A DNA stretch of 64,000 nucleotides, from assembly GCA_965198415.1 (NCBI GenBank), contig CBDAPN010000032.1, positions 806,001 through 870,000 on the forward strand, in the 5' to 3' direction. The notes below the pieces were generated by a model that did not search any database, was not told the DNA's origin, and saw nothing but the letters and a program-made list of their open reading frames with translations. Both the position numbers and the translations under genes were made by a program. The stretch's first letter is position 1. Every line of letters begins with the position of its first letter. This document shows positions 35,520 through 44,908 of the stretch, piece after piece. This DNA is from Endozoicomonas sp965198415. GTDB lineage: Bacteria; Pseudomonadota; Gammaproteobacteria; Pseudomonadales; Endozoicomonadaceae.

Positions 35520-37298
35520 AATAAGCACGACACAACACATTCACCCATCGAAAATTCGCAGGCTTTGTTAAAAGAAGCCTGTCGCCCATTTCCGGCATCC
35601 GAAAAAATCTACATGACCGGCAGTCGTGATGATATTCGGGTCGGAATGCGCGCAATCGCCATTGGCAAACGACATGGGGAGTACAGCAAATCCACAGAAT
35701 CTGTCGTCAATGTGTACGACACATCCGGCCCTTATACAGACCCTGAGTATCGTCTTGATCTTTTGCGTGGTCTTCCGCCCATCCGACACCAGTGGATTGA
35801 CACCCGTGAAAACACTGAAGAACTGACGACTCAATCTTCGCAATACGCCTTACGACGCAAGCAGGATATTCAGGTAGAGCCAATCCGCTTTCAATCCAGC
35901 GCAACAGTACGAAGAGCTCTGCCCGGCGAAAACGTGACCCAGCTGCATTATGCAAGGCAAGGCATCATCACGCCGGAAATGGAGTACATTGCTCTTAGGG
36001 AAAACATGGGAGTACCCGAAGCCTCGGGCATCACGGGGGAGTTTGTGCGTCAGGAAGTCGCGGCAGGGCGGGCGGTAATTCCCGCCAACATTAACCACCC
36101 TGAAGCGGAGCCGATGATTATCGGGCGCAATTTTCTGGTTAAGGTGAACGCCAATATTGGTAACTCACCCGTGACTTCTACCATCGAAGAAGAAGTAGAA
36201 AAGCTGTTATGGGCAACCCGTTGGGGTGCAGACACCGTGATGGATCTTTCAACGGGGCAAAATATCCATGAAACCCGGGAGTGGATTCTCAGAAACGCAC
36301 CGGTTCCCATCGGCACGGTGCCTATTTATCAGGCATTGGAAAAAGTAAAGGGTAAGGTTGCTGAACTCAGCTGGTCTGTTATGAAAGATACATTGATCGA
36401 ACAGGCCGAACAGGGCGTTGATTATTTTACCATTCATGCCGGCACCCTCAGAGATCATGTAAAACTCACCAAAGATCGTGTGACCGGCATTGTCTCCAGA
36501 GGTGGTGGCATACTTGGGCAGTGGTGCGAAATCCATGATCGGGAGAACTTCCTCTACGAGCACTTTGATGAAATTTGCGAGATCTGCAAAGCATACGACA
36601 TCACTCTTTCATTAGGCGACGGCCTGCGCCCTGGCTCCGTTGCCGATGCCAACGACGCAGCACAATTTGCAGAGCTGAAAACCCTCGGAGAACTGACCGA
36701 AAAAGCCTGGCAACACGATGTGCAGGTAATGATCGAAGGCCCCGGGCATATCCCCATGAATCTGATCAAAGAGAATATGGACAAGCAGCTGGAGTACTGT
36801 CACGAGGCACCTTTTTACACTCTTGGGCCTTTGACCACCGATATTGCTCCGGGTTATGACCACATCACCTCCGGTATCGGTGCAGCGATGATTGGTTGGT
36901 TTGGCTGTGCCATGCTGTGCTACGTCACCCCCAAAGAGCACTTGGGGCTGCCGGATCGTGAAGATGTTAAACAGGGTTTAATCGCTTATAAAATCGCTGC
37001 CCACGCTGCTGATGTCGCCAAGGGGCATCCGGGAGCGCAGTTGCGGGATGACGCGTTGTCAAAAGCACGCTTTGAGTTCCGCTGGGAGGATCAGTTCAAT
37101 CTGGCTCTGGACCCGGAAACAGCAAAAGCCTACCACGACGCCACACTGCCACAGGACAGCGCCAAAGATGCTGGCTTCTGCTCAATGTGCGGACCTAACT
37201 TCTGCCCGATGCGTATGACACACGATGTTCGGGAGCTGGAGGAAGAGCCTTCAGAGGTTGAAGAGACCCCAGCCGTTGAAGAGACCTCAGCCGTTTAA
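35511..37298 (+). CDS. thiC: phosphomethylpyrimidine synthase
   Basis: The 595-residue protein contains VYDTSGPYTDPEYRLDLLRG, VTQLHYARQGIITPEME, VKVNANIGNSPVTSTIEEEV, LSLGDGLRPGSVADANDAAQ and the C-terminal iron-sulfur motif CSMCGPNFCPM (CxxCxxxxC). ThiC converts AIR to HMP phosphate in thiamine synthesis. It is about 30 residues shorter than E. coli ThiC. The tail has two 18-bp tandem repeats (VEETPA VEETSA). It is controlled by the TPP riboswitch and is convergent with hisC. Confidence 0.97.
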   Translation: MACNKHDTTHSPIENSQALLKEACRPFPASEKIYMTGSRDDIRVGMRAIAIGKRHGEYSKSTESVVNVYDTSGPYTDPEYRLDLLRGLPPIRHQWIDTRENTEELTTQSSQYALRRKQDIQVEPIRFQSSATVRRALPGENVTQLHYARQGIITPEMEYIALRENMGVPEASGITGEFVRQEVAAGRAVIPANINHPEAEPMIIGRNFLVKVNANIGNSPVTSTIEEEVEKLLWATRWGADTVMDLSTGQNIHETREWILRNAPVPIGTVPIYQALEKVKGKVAELSWSVMKDTLIEQAEQGVDYFTIHAGTLRDHVKLTKDRVTGIVSRGGGILGQWCEIHDRENFLYEHFDEICEICKAYDITLSLGDGLRPGSVADANDAAQFAELKTLGELTEKAWQHDVQVMIEGPGHIPMNLIKENMDKQLEYCHEAPFYTLGPLTTDIAPGYDHITSGIGAAMIGWFGCAMLCYVTPKEHLGLPDREDVKQGLIAYKIAAHAADVAKGHPGAQLRDDALSKARFEFRWEDQFNLALDPETAKAYHDATLPQDSAKDAGFCSMCGPNFCPMRMTHDVRELEEEPSEVEETPAVEETSAV

Positions 37299-37309
37299 AA
37301 GCCACCAGC

Positions 37310-38365
37310 TCAGGCGAGCACCTCCTGAAGCCTGGCAATCAGGTGCCGGGTCTGCTCGCTGTCGCCCAAGGTAATTCTTAGCCCCATACGACCAAGATTG
37401 TCTTGTTTGGGGCGCACCAGAATTTGGTGGCGGCGCAGATGGCGCTCAACGGCATCCGGATTGTCAGGAAATGCCCAGATAAAATTGGCAGCACTGGGCC
37501 AGAAATCAACCCCCTGTTGCTGGAGGAATCGCTCCAGCATCGGCCTCGACTGCTGCACTACCTCATCTACGTACTGCCGGGTGTATTCTGGCTGCTCAAG
37601 GGCTGCCTTAATTGCCACTACGGCCAGCTGATTAACATCGTAAGGGCCGCGAATATTGAGCAAGGCATTAATGTTGTCCTGGTGGCTGATAACGTACCCC
37701 AGTCGTACGGACGGTAACCCCCAGGTTTTTGAGAAAGTACGGGTGATGAAAATATTCCGATAGTCCATCACTTGGTCTGCGACGGTTGTTTGAGAGTATT
37801 CAAAGTAACACTCATCCACCAGTATGGCGGTGTCCGGTGCTGCTCTGGCAATGGTCAGAATATCGGCCGGGTCAACCCGGGTGCCGCAGGGGTTGTTGGG
37901 GTTGGCAATCACAATCAACCCGGTTTTGGCGCTGATAGCACTGAGCACGGCCGACAGCGGAAACCCTGTTTCCCGGGCATAAGCAGGCGCAATGATTTTC
38001 AACTTTTCGATGCGGGCACACTGCTGATACATGGCAAAAGTGGGGCCGGGGATGATGATTTCGTCGCCTTCGTTGCAGGCGGCACGAATAATAATATCAA
38101 TCCCCTGATCAGAGCCGTTGGTCACCATCACCTCGGCGTCGTTAACGCCTGCATAACTGGCAATTTGTTTCGTAAGGTCGCCGTAGGAAGGGTAAATTTG
38201 CAACCGGTCATTGTTAATGTATTCAATAAGCGCTTGTTTTACTGAGTCACTGACCGGTCGTGTTCGCTCATTAAAATCCAACAGCAGATGGTGCTGGGGG
38301 TCACGACCCTCAAGCGGCGGCGTGTAGGCGCTCATTTGGCGAATGTGGGGCTTTAGAATGCTCAT
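37310..38365 (-). CDS. hisC: histidinol-phosphate aminotransferase-like (HisC)
   Basis: The 351-residue protein starts at the ATG at 38365 (GGAAAG upstream); a longer frame to 38392 is less likely. It is a class I/II PLP aminotransferase: LDFNERTRP, VTNGSDQGIDIIIRAACN, PNNPCG, DECYFEYS, and TFSKTWGLPSVRLGY with the PLP Lys. It fits HisC, but similar enzymes act on other amino acids. It stands alone and is convergent with thiC. Confidence 0.85.
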   Translation of the reverse strand: MSILKPHIRQMSAYTPPLEGRDPQHHLLLDFNERTRPVSDSVKQALIEYINNDRLQIYPSYGDLTKQIASYAGVNDAEVMVTNGSDQGIDIIIRAACNEGDEIIIPGPTFAMYQQCARIEKLKIIAPAYARETGFPLSAVLSAISAKTGLIVIANPNNPCGTRVDPADILTIARAAPDTAILVDECYFEYSQTTVADQVMDYRNIFITRTFSKTWGLPSVRLGYVISHQDNINALLNIRGPYDVNQLAVVAIKAALEQPEYTRQYVDEVVQQSRPMLERFLQQQGVDFWPSAANFIWAFPDNPDAVERHLRRHQILVRPKQDNLGRMGLRITLGDSEQTRHLIARLQEVLA

Positions 38366-38474
38366 CTGCGGTCTTTCCGTGATTTTTAGCAAGGGCTGGG
38401 CGGGGTATTATAAGTTGGCGTTGCAAAGCAAGCTATCAAGGCTGTGGGAAAGATTCCAAATGATTGGAGAAGCG

Positions 38475-38502
38475 CTCGCTCCAACGAAAACGAGGGAGCG
38501 AG
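38475..38502. repeat. hairpin after effector-like gene
   Basis: CTCGCTCC (38475-38482) and GGAGCGAG (38495-38502) form a perfect 8-bp stem with a 12-base loop, 28 bp beyond the minus-strand gene. The strand AACGAGGGAGCG recurs inverted in the hairpin at 42887-42910. Confidence 0.45.
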
Positions 38503-38529
38503 GTAAATATTGAGCAAACGGCTGGCCGT

Positions 38530-39396
38530 TTAGGGTTTTTTCGCGCCCGCTTGTGTGTAGGCGTTGATTACCGCTTGGCCATCCATAGCAGCCTGAACGT
38601 GGGTCTCTTCTTTATCGCGCACTTTGCGCTCATTCTCATCAAATAATACATCCGAATAAATTTCATTGAGTCGTCTGAAGTTGCCTTTGATTTCATTGTC
38701 ACGACGGTATTGTTCGACTTTGTTATCAAGCTCGGTGAAGCTTTTTTTGAGTTCTTCGTTCTTCCGGCTTAATACTGCCTTGTCAAAGATCAAATTGGCG
38801 CTGGAGGGTTTCCACTGCTGCATCGTTTGCACGGCGAGTTCGAGCTGATTCATTAGCAGTTGCCGATTATCCTTAAACAGCTGTTTTGCCTCATTTTTTA
38901 GCGGGTAAAGCTGAAAAGCTCCCTCGTTTTTGCTGGCTTTAAACGTGACGTAAAAATCCACCTCTGGCGCACTATCTACCCAGTTCAAAAAGCCCTCGGG
39001 GTTATTCTTGAGTTGTTGTAGGCACTCGCCCAAGGCATTGGCGGCGGCGCTTGACAGTTCTAGCTGATTTTGAAACCCAAGGTATTTGAGCTTTTCATTA
39101 ACCAAATGTTGCGCTTCTGGCAGCAGGGATTCTGGAATCTCTTTGAAATAATTTTTACTTGGGGTGGGCGCCGCTGGTGGTGGTGTACCGGCACGTTGGG
39201 TAGGGTCCAAACTCTGTCCGTTAAGAGGAGTCTTGGTACGATCATCTAAATTCTTATCTGCCGGCTCCGGTGAATGATGGTCGTGTGGAGGTATATTCTT
39301 TTCTGTTTGCTGATGATTTTCAGGCTCCATTTCAGGCATATGGGCCGAGGGTGGTATGTTCGCCGATGAACCGGTAGGGCTAGTTGGACCTGCCAT
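38530..39396 (-). CDS. proline-rich orphan, effector-like
   Basis: The protein has about 288 residues from the ATG at 39396 (GAGG nine bases before it). Residues 1-90 are Pro/Thr/Ser/His-rich and probably disordered (MAGPTSPTGSSANIPPSAHM). The rest is charged and helical with a coiled-coil region (KNEELKKSFTELDNKVEQYR). No enzyme motif or signal peptide is seen. The Ser/Thr/Pro-rich N-terminus resembles type III effectors, but no secretion gene lies in the window. Orphan of accessory type. Confidence 0.6.
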   Translation of the reverse strand: MAGPTSPTGSSANIPPSAHMPEMEPENHQQTEKNIPPHDHHSPEPADKNLDDRTKTPLNGQSLDPTQRAGTPPPAAPTPSKNYFKEIPESLLPEAQHLVNEKLKYLGFQNQLELSSAAANALGECLQQLKNNPEGFLNWVDSAPEVDFYVTFKASKNEGAFQLYPLKNEAKQLFKDNRQLLMNQLELAVQTMQQWKPSSANLIFDKAVLSRKNEELKKSFTELDNKVEQYRRDNEIKGNFRRLNEIYSDVLFDENERKVRDKEETHVQAAMDGQAVINAYTQAGAKKP

Positions 39397-39518
39397 AGTT
39401 AATATCCTCATTAAAAATTTAAGAACAAGTACTAATTATGACAGATGGAATCAGGGAAAGTTTCTGAACCCGGCTTAGACTTTGGGCTACAGGAGGCTGC
39501 GCTCGCTTTGAAAAGCCA

Positions 39519-40907
39519 TCACAACCGCCGAACTTTAAACTTCCTGCCTTTAATGCGCCCCTGCTCCAGTCCACTCTGGGCTTTTCGGGCACTGCTACGG
39601 GCAACCGCCACATAGGCGACAAAATCAAAAATATTTATTTTTCCTATCTGGTCGCCGGGAATTCCTGCTTCTTTGATCAGGGCACCTAAGATATCTCCCG
39701 GGCGCACTTTGTGCTTGCGCCCCCCATCAATGGCTAAGGTCACCATCGGCGCAGGCACTGGCGGACGCTCGGTCGTGAGTTGCTTCGAGTCCGCAAAACT
39801 CAGCGGGGCTTTAAGGTAGTCACTGATGTTATCGAGCTTGTACTGCTCCTTTTGGGTATGCAGGCTCAGGGCGAGGCCTTGTTTGCCAGCCCGACCAGTA
39901 CGACCCACACGGTGAACGTGTACCTGCGGGTCGCGGCTCAGGTCGTAGTTAATTACCGCCGCCAGATCATCAATATCAAGCCCCCGAGCTGCCACATCGG
40001 TGGCGATTAGTACAGTTGCGCTTTGGTTGGCAAATCGTACCAACATTTGGTCGCGCTCTTTTTGCTCCATATCGCCGTGCAGAATCAGCGGTTTGTAGCC
40101 TGCCAAGTAAAGCTCTGTACCAACTTGCTTGCAGCTTTGCTTGGTGTTGCAAAAAACCACTACGGAGGCGGGCTCATAGTGTTGCAGCAGTTTGATCAGT
40201 ACCGCTGGCTTATCGGCGTTTTCAGCGTGGTAAAAGTGTTGCTCGATCAGGCTGTGACTTTCGCTCTTTACACTCACCTCCACCGGCTGGTGTTGGAATT
40301 GCTGGCTCAGGGTGCGGATCTGTGGCGGGTAAGTAGCCGAAAAAAGCAGGGTCTGCCGCTGCTTAGGCAGGTAGCTGATGATGTTCTCAATGGCGTCGAT
40401 AAAGCCCATGTCCAACATGCGGTCGGCTTCGTCCAGCACTAGCGAGGTGGTGCGCTCAAGGGAGAGCGTTTTCTTGCGCAGATGATCCTGAATGCGCCCC
40501 GGTGTTCCCACCACCACATGAGCCCCATGCGCCAAAGAGCCAATTTGCGGGCCGATGGGCTGGCCGCCGCAGAGCGTCACCACTTTGATGTTCTGTTGGT
40601 AACGGGCCAGTTTACGAATCTGCTGGGCAACCTGAGTCGCTAGCTCCCGGGTTGGGCACAGCACCAGCGCCTGACAGGCAAAATCCCGTTGCTTCAGTTT
40701 CAAAATAATGCCAATAGCAAAGGCAGCGGTTTTGCCACTGCCGGTTTTGGCTTTGGCGATGATGTCTTTGCCCGCCATGACCGCAGGCAGGCTTTGCTGT
40801 TGTATCGGGGTCATTTCCCTGTACCCGATATGATCCAGATTTTTTAGCAAAGGAGCAGGGAGTGAAAGGCTTTCAAAGTGGGTGGCGGTATTATTTTGTT
40901 TAATCAA
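39519..40907 (-). CDS. dbpA: ATP-dependent RNA helicase DbpA
   Basis: The 462-residue protein is a DEAD-box helicase: GKDIIAKAKTGSGKTAAFAIG, PTRELATQ, TPGRIQDHL, LVLDEADRMLDMGF, LLFSATYP, VVFCNTKQSCKQV, HRVGRTGRAGKQG. The C-terminal RNA-binding domain (GGRKHKVRPGDILGALIKEAG) is specific for DbpA, which binds hairpin 92 of 23S rRNA. The start is a TTG at 40907 with AAGAG upstream; it aligns with other DbpA starts. Confidence 0.93.
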   Translation of the reverse strand: MIKQNNTATHFESLSLPAPLLKNLDHIGYREMTPIQQQSLPAVMAGKDIIAKAKTGSGKTAAFAIGIILKLKQRDFACQALVLCPTRELATQVAQQIRKLARYQQNIKVVTLCGGQPIGPQIGSLAHGAHVVVGTPGRIQDHLRKKTLSLERTTSLVLDEADRMLDMGFIDAIENIISYLPKQRQTLLFSATYPPQIRTLSQQFQHQPVEVSVKSESHSLIEQHFYHAENADKPAVLIKLLQHYEPASVVVFCNTKQSCKQVGTELYLAGYKPLILHGDMEQKERDQMLVRFANQSATVLIATDVAARGLDIDDLAAVINYDLSRDPQVHVHRVGRTGRAGKQGLALSLHTQKEQYKLDNISDYLKAPLSFADSKQLTTERPPVPAPMVTLAIDGGRKHKVRPGDILGALIKEAGIPGDQIGKINIFDFVAYVAVARSSARKAQSGLEQGRIKGRKFKVRRL

Positions 40908-41081
40908 ATCAAGCTCTTGAAATGTGACATTGTACAGAGTAGGTAAATGATTATAACAGAGTCTACTCTTAATGACGGCTAATCATTAAGTAATTCATAA
41001 AGCAACTCAGCCATTACCGCTATTGCGTTCTGTATTGCTTCTTTCTTAGTACCAAAGAAAGTGTGTTTTTGTGTGGCTTAA

Positions 41082-41135
41082 GAGGCTGCCCGGGAATAGC
41101 TAGCGCAGTAAAGCGGCTTATTCTCAGACAGCCTC
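41082..41135. repeat. dispersed palindromic element, copy B
   Basis: GAGGCTGCCCGGGAATA (41082-41098) and TATTCTCAGACAGCCTC (41119-41135) pair over 17 positions with two mismatches and one GU wobble. The 20-base loop holds a second small stem. It resembles the element next to ispB at 16005-16042. It lies in the 425-bp gap between dbpA and the DASS gene, which also holds CAAAAC-GGCA-GTTTTG near 41200. Confidence 0.6.
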
Positions 41136-41332
41136 TGTTAGCAAGCCTTGGTAAAACTTGCCGAATCAATCAAATGCTCTGCAACCCGGAGCGACGATTA
41201 CAAAACGGCAGTTTTGCATTTGGGTGAATCCCGTAATCGGGCAGCCTCCTGACCAACGGATTCATTCTTACTGTGATTAACCGATGACCAATTGCATTAA
41301 CTATAAATTTATCGAATACAATGGAGCGAATC

Positions 41333-42820
41333 ATGAGTTCAGGTTCTCCGGAGTCGGCGAAAAAGCTCAAAGAGCAAGATAGTCCGCAGGCTAACCCCCC
41401 ATTATTCTGGCTTGCCGGACTGGCCATCGGTGTCGGAATTCAACTACTCACCGTACTAACGGAGCCTCCTGCGGGCATGAGTATAACCGCCTGGCGCTGT
41501 AGCGGTCTGGCAATGATGATGGCGATTTTCTGGTCAGTTGAAATTCTCCCCACCGCCATCACAGCGTTATTGCCTCTGGTGCTGTCGCCAATTTTGGACC
41601 TGACCACCATCGACAAAGCAGCCGCACCCTACGCACACCCGGTCATATTCCTGTTTATGGGCGGCTTTGTTCTTGGTTTGGCAATGGAGCGCTGGAATCT
41701 TCACAACCGCATTGCCCTGAAAATAATGCTGCTGACGGGGACGGCAGAAAATCGCCTGATCATCGGCTTTATGGTGGCCACGGCGCTAATCAGTATGTGG
41801 GTCTCTAACACCGCCACCACCATTATGATGCTGCCCATTGGCTTATCGGTGATCAATATGATTCGTGATCAGGGTTCAATGAGCAAAGGTTTTCCCGTTG
41901 CGCTGTTGCTGGCTATTGCTTATGGAGCGTCCACCGGCGGTTTTGCCACCCTAATTGGCACACCACCAAACGCCCTTTTGGTGGCATTTTTGCAGGAGCA
42001 ATACGATATTCAGGTCGGCTTTGCACACTGGCTGATTATCGGTGTACCCGCCTCAGCTATTTTGCTGCTGGTTACCGGTTTATGGCTGAGCAAATTTGGG
42101 TATCAGCTCAAAAGCGAAGAGAATCAGGCCATTAAAAAATCCATTGAAGATCAGCAGCAGCAAAATGGTGTTATGTCCGCAGCTGAAAAGGCAGTGACCG
42201 TGATCTTTTTATTCACGGCAGTGACTTGGATTTTGCGCCCCAAAATTAACGGCCTGATGCCATCTTTGAACCTCACCGACGCCTCCATTGCTCTAATCGC
42301 CACAGTAATACTGTTCATCTGGCCTGCTAACTGGAAAAAGCAGGAGTTTCTCATGGGCTGGAAAGATATGCGCCGTATGCCCTGGGACGTGCTGCTACTG
42401 TTTGGTGGTGGCTTAAGTCTGGCCTCTTTGATCCGCAAAACCGGCCTTGCAGACTGGATTGCGGGCTCATTAAATATTCTCGAAGGCATGCCAACTCTGC
42501 TCGCCATTGCGTTGGTGGTGGCCATTATTATTTTTCTGACTGAAGTTACCAGCAACGCAGCAACCACCGCCGCCTTCCTGCCCCCTTTGGGAGCACTTGC
42601 CATCTCTTTAGGTATGGAGCCGGCCACACTGGCAATACCCGCGACTATTGCTGCCAGTTGTGCCTTCATGTTACCGGTGGCAACCCCGCCCAATGCCATT
42701 GTTTACGGCTCAGGCATGCTACCCATCAGGCATATGGTGCGAAGCGGGATGGTATTGAACCTTGCGGGCATTATCATCATCACCTTGCTCGCACACTTGT
42801 TAGTTAAATACATCATATAA
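41333..42820 (+). CDS. DASS family carboxylate/sulfate:sodium symporter
   Basis: The 495-residue protein has about 11 membrane helices and the two SNT motifs of the SLC13 family: SNTATTIMMLPIGLSV and EVTSNAATTAAFLPPLGALA, plus TLIGTPPNALL and VATPPNAIVYGSG. It likely imports dicarboxylates or sulfate with Na+. I chose the ATG at 41333, which has GGAG nine bases before it; the ATG at 41321 has no SD. Confidence 0.92.
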   Translation: MSSGSPESAKKLKEQDSPQANPPLFWLAGLAIGVGIQLLTVLTEPPAGMSITAWRCSGLAMMMAIFWSVEILPTAITALLPLVLSPILDLTTIDKAAAPYAHPVIFLFMGGFVLGLAMERWNLHNRIALKIMLLTGTAENRLIIGFMVATALISMWVSNTATTIMMLPIGLSVINMIRDQGSMSKGFPVALLLAIAYGASTGGFATLIGTPPNALLVAFLQEQYDIQVGFAHWLIIGVPASAILLLVTGLWLSKFGYQLKSEENQAIKKSIEDQQQQNGVMSAAEKAVTVIFLFTAVTWILRPKINGLMPSLNLTDASIALIATVILFIWPANWKKQEFLMGWKDMRRMPWDVLLLFGGGLSLASLIRKTGLADWIAGSLNILEGMPTLLAIALVVAIIIFLTEVTSNAATTAAFLPPLGALAISLGMEPATLAIPATIAASCAFMLPVATPPNAIVYGSGMLPIRHMVRSGMVLNLAGIIIITLLAHLLVKYII

Positions 42821-42886
42821 GTCAGCGCTCTTATCAATGCCTGCAAGCACTGATACCCACACGGTGAACGCTAAAGTTGCTACGCC

Positions 42887-42910
42887 GCTCCCTCGTTGCG
42901 CCGAGGGAGC
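42887..42910. terminator. bidirectional hairpin between DASS and HD genes
   Basis: GCTCCCTCG (42887-42895), loop TTGCGC, CGAGGGAGC (42902-42910) form a perfect 9-bp stem between convergent genes. There is no T-tract. It shares a 12-mer with the hairpin at 38475-38502. Confidence 0.55.
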
Positions 42911-42999
42911 CTATTCATTGGTGGCTGGAAACCGGTGGTATGGATTTGTTCACACTCTTTATTGGCCACTTCCTGAAACAGCCAAGCGCTGGACGCTTA

Positions 43000-43686
43000 C
43001 TAATCAGCGACAGCCTCGCAGGAATAATCACCATCCAGCTCATTTACCAGCTTATCCATAAACGCCCTGAGATAGTCCGAATGCTTTGTTGCCATTGCAC
43101 GCCCGGCATCGGTCTGCATTGTGTCGGGAAGTTTGAGAAGCTTGAGCTGAAAGTGGTCCAGTGCATATTGGCGGTCGTCCAGTTCACGGTGTTCGGCCAG
43201 CGGGTCTTCGGGGTCAAACAGCTTTTGCCGTAACATTCCGGCTGTATAAAACACCCGGGCCAGACCTATCGCCCCAAGAGCCTCCATTCGATCGGCGTCC
43301 TGAACAATTTTTGCTTCAATGGTTTCGGGTTTAATGCCAGCTGAGTAGCTGTGACTTTCAATGGCGTGACACGTATTAGCTATAAGTTCAGGAGGGAACT
43401 TCATGGACTCAAGACAAGATCTTGCTTTTTCTGCCGCCAGCGATGATGCCCGAGAGCGCTGTGGATGGTTTTTAGGCAGCACAACCACATCGTGAAAATA
43501 GCAGGCCGCCAGAACCACCAACGGATTTGCCAAACCGGGCTCCTGAGCCATGATGTGCTGCGCTGTTTTCCAGACACGCTGAAAGTGTGCCAAATCATGG
43601 GAAGCGTCATCGTATGCCATAGCTTGCAAACAGGCAGTGAATTTCTGTTCCCAGTGCTGCAAAGTTGCTTTGTGGATGTTATTCAT
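43000..43686 (-). CDS. HD domain metal-dependent phosphohydrolase
   Basis: The 228-residue protein has the HD signature spread as HDLAHFQRVWKTAQHI, AACYFHDVVVLPKNHPQRSR and IVQDADRMEALGAIGLARVF, giving the H...HD...D metal site of YedJ-like proteins. The substrate is unknown, possibly a nucleotide. It stands alone with a weak ribosome-binding site. Confidence 0.85.
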   Translation of the reverse strand: MNNIHKATLQHWEQKFTACLQAMAYDDASHDLAHFQRVWKTAQHIMAQEPGLANPLVVLAACYFHDVVVLPKNHPQRSRASSLAAEKARSCLESMKFPPELIANTCHAIESHSYSAGIKPETIEAKIVQDADRMEALGAIGLARVFYTAGMLRQKLFDPEDPLAEHRELDDRQYALDHFQLKLLKLPDTMQTDAGRAMATKHSDYLRAFMDKLVNELDGDYSCEAVAD

Positions 43687-43892
43687 GGATGTGAAGTAAA
43701 AGACAGAGAAAAGATATTAAAGAACTGTCAGAGAATATCATCCATAGCCGGGCGAGTTCATCATTTACGGCGAGGCAGTGGTTACAATGCCGTCAGAAAC
43801 TCAATCATTTGCCAGGCGTTTTCAATAGAGCCACTTGAAGTTGGTAAGCACGCATGCTTTTAGTTAAAACCAAAGTCATCTGGCGACACAAA

Positions 43893-44396
43893 CTAAATGG
43901 GTGAGTGAATGCGATAACGCGCCACGGTACAGGTGCTCCACCCTTCAAAGCCATCAAACGTCATCCCCAAACGCTGCATGACACCTTGAGCAAACTCATT
44001 ATCAGGCATGGTATAAGAGATGATTTCATCCATTCCCAATTTGTTAAAACCAAAGTCCGTAACGGCCTCAACGGCCTCGAGCACCAGACCCTTGCCACGA
44101 TATTCCGGCAAAAAACGCCAGCTCATTTCTATATCTTTGCCGTAGGGCGAGAAGCCGCAGCTGCCAATGAGCTGGTTGTTTTCTTTAAAAACCACAGCCC
44201 AGCGTGACCAACCCCATTTATCCAGCTCTGCCTGATACCGCCAGAGCTTGGTTTCAGCTAGGCTTTCAGGCTCCAAAGCCATCGCATTGGCGACTTGAGC
44301 AGGACTCTCGCCGAGCAACGCAGAGTAGGCATCAACATCTTGTTGCAGATGCCACGTTCGCAGTATTAGTCGAGGTGTCTCAGAAATAATCAGCAC
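43893..44396 (-). CDS. GNAT family N-acetyltransferase (RimJ/RimL type)
   Basis: The 167-residue protein starts SETPRLILRTWHLQQDV and has the acetyl-CoA loop YRGKGLVLEAVEAVTDFGF followed by IISYTMPDNEFAQGVMQRLGM, typical of RimJ/RimL-like acetyltransferases. The start is a GTG at 44396 with GGAG 12 bases upstream. The substrate cannot be predicted. Confidence 0.88.
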   Translation of the reverse strand: MLIISETPRLILRTWHLQQDVDAYSALLGESPAQVANAMALEPESLAETKLWRYQAELDKWGWSRWAVVFKENNQLIGSCGFSPYGKDIEMSWRFLPEYRGKGLVLEAVEAVTDFGFNKLGMDEIISYTMPDNEFAQGVMQRLGMTFDGFEGWSTCTVARYRIHSPI

Positions 44397-44908
44397 GGTT
44401 AACCAGTCTCCAGAAAATCTACTACTCCGTTACTTGGACAGTCAAATGAGTAAAAAAGTTCTCACAAAACAGGAAATCCGAATGAAGCAACCAATTGATT
44501 CGTTGGTTTTTATTCAGCGAGCAGATAGTTCATTTCAAAAAAAAGCATTCACAATTAGTACGTAAAAATAAGATCGAAAGTCCCATGTTAAACAGTACTT
44601 ACCCTCTTGAGTGACAACCTCTTCGATCAGCTTGATATTTGCCCGGAGGAATCAGGCTACCTGAGATTGACCAAATCATCAGAAACCACTCTGACTTGCT
44701 CTTATTAGTCTTGATAAAACACAAAAAGTTCCCCAAGCCAACAACAAAAAATAACCAATGGCATCATTGGTACGATGACATTACCAAACCTTGCCAAACA
44801 GAACCAAAGAACACGCCTAAAACAAATACCCCCCAACAAACCATTGGATACACCTCAGCGTAAGATCGTATCTTATAAGAGTGCGTATCAAAAAGTGGAG
44901 AGTAATCA
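44397..44908. other. 512-bp intergenic stretch with 15-bp palindrome
   Basis: No gene is supported here; short frames at 44445-44567 and 44639-44863 lack ribosome-binding sites. A perfect inverted repeat TAAGAT-CGT-ATCTTA at 44861-44875 lies about 35 bp before the DUF523 gene and may be an operator. Confidence 0.45.

Noticed and set aside
42837..43061. 74-residue plus-strand frame
   Set aside because: It overlaps the perfect hairpin and the HD gene end and has no ribosome-binding site.
44445..44567. 40-residue frame in the 512-bp gap
   Set aside because: No SD and no recognisable sequence.
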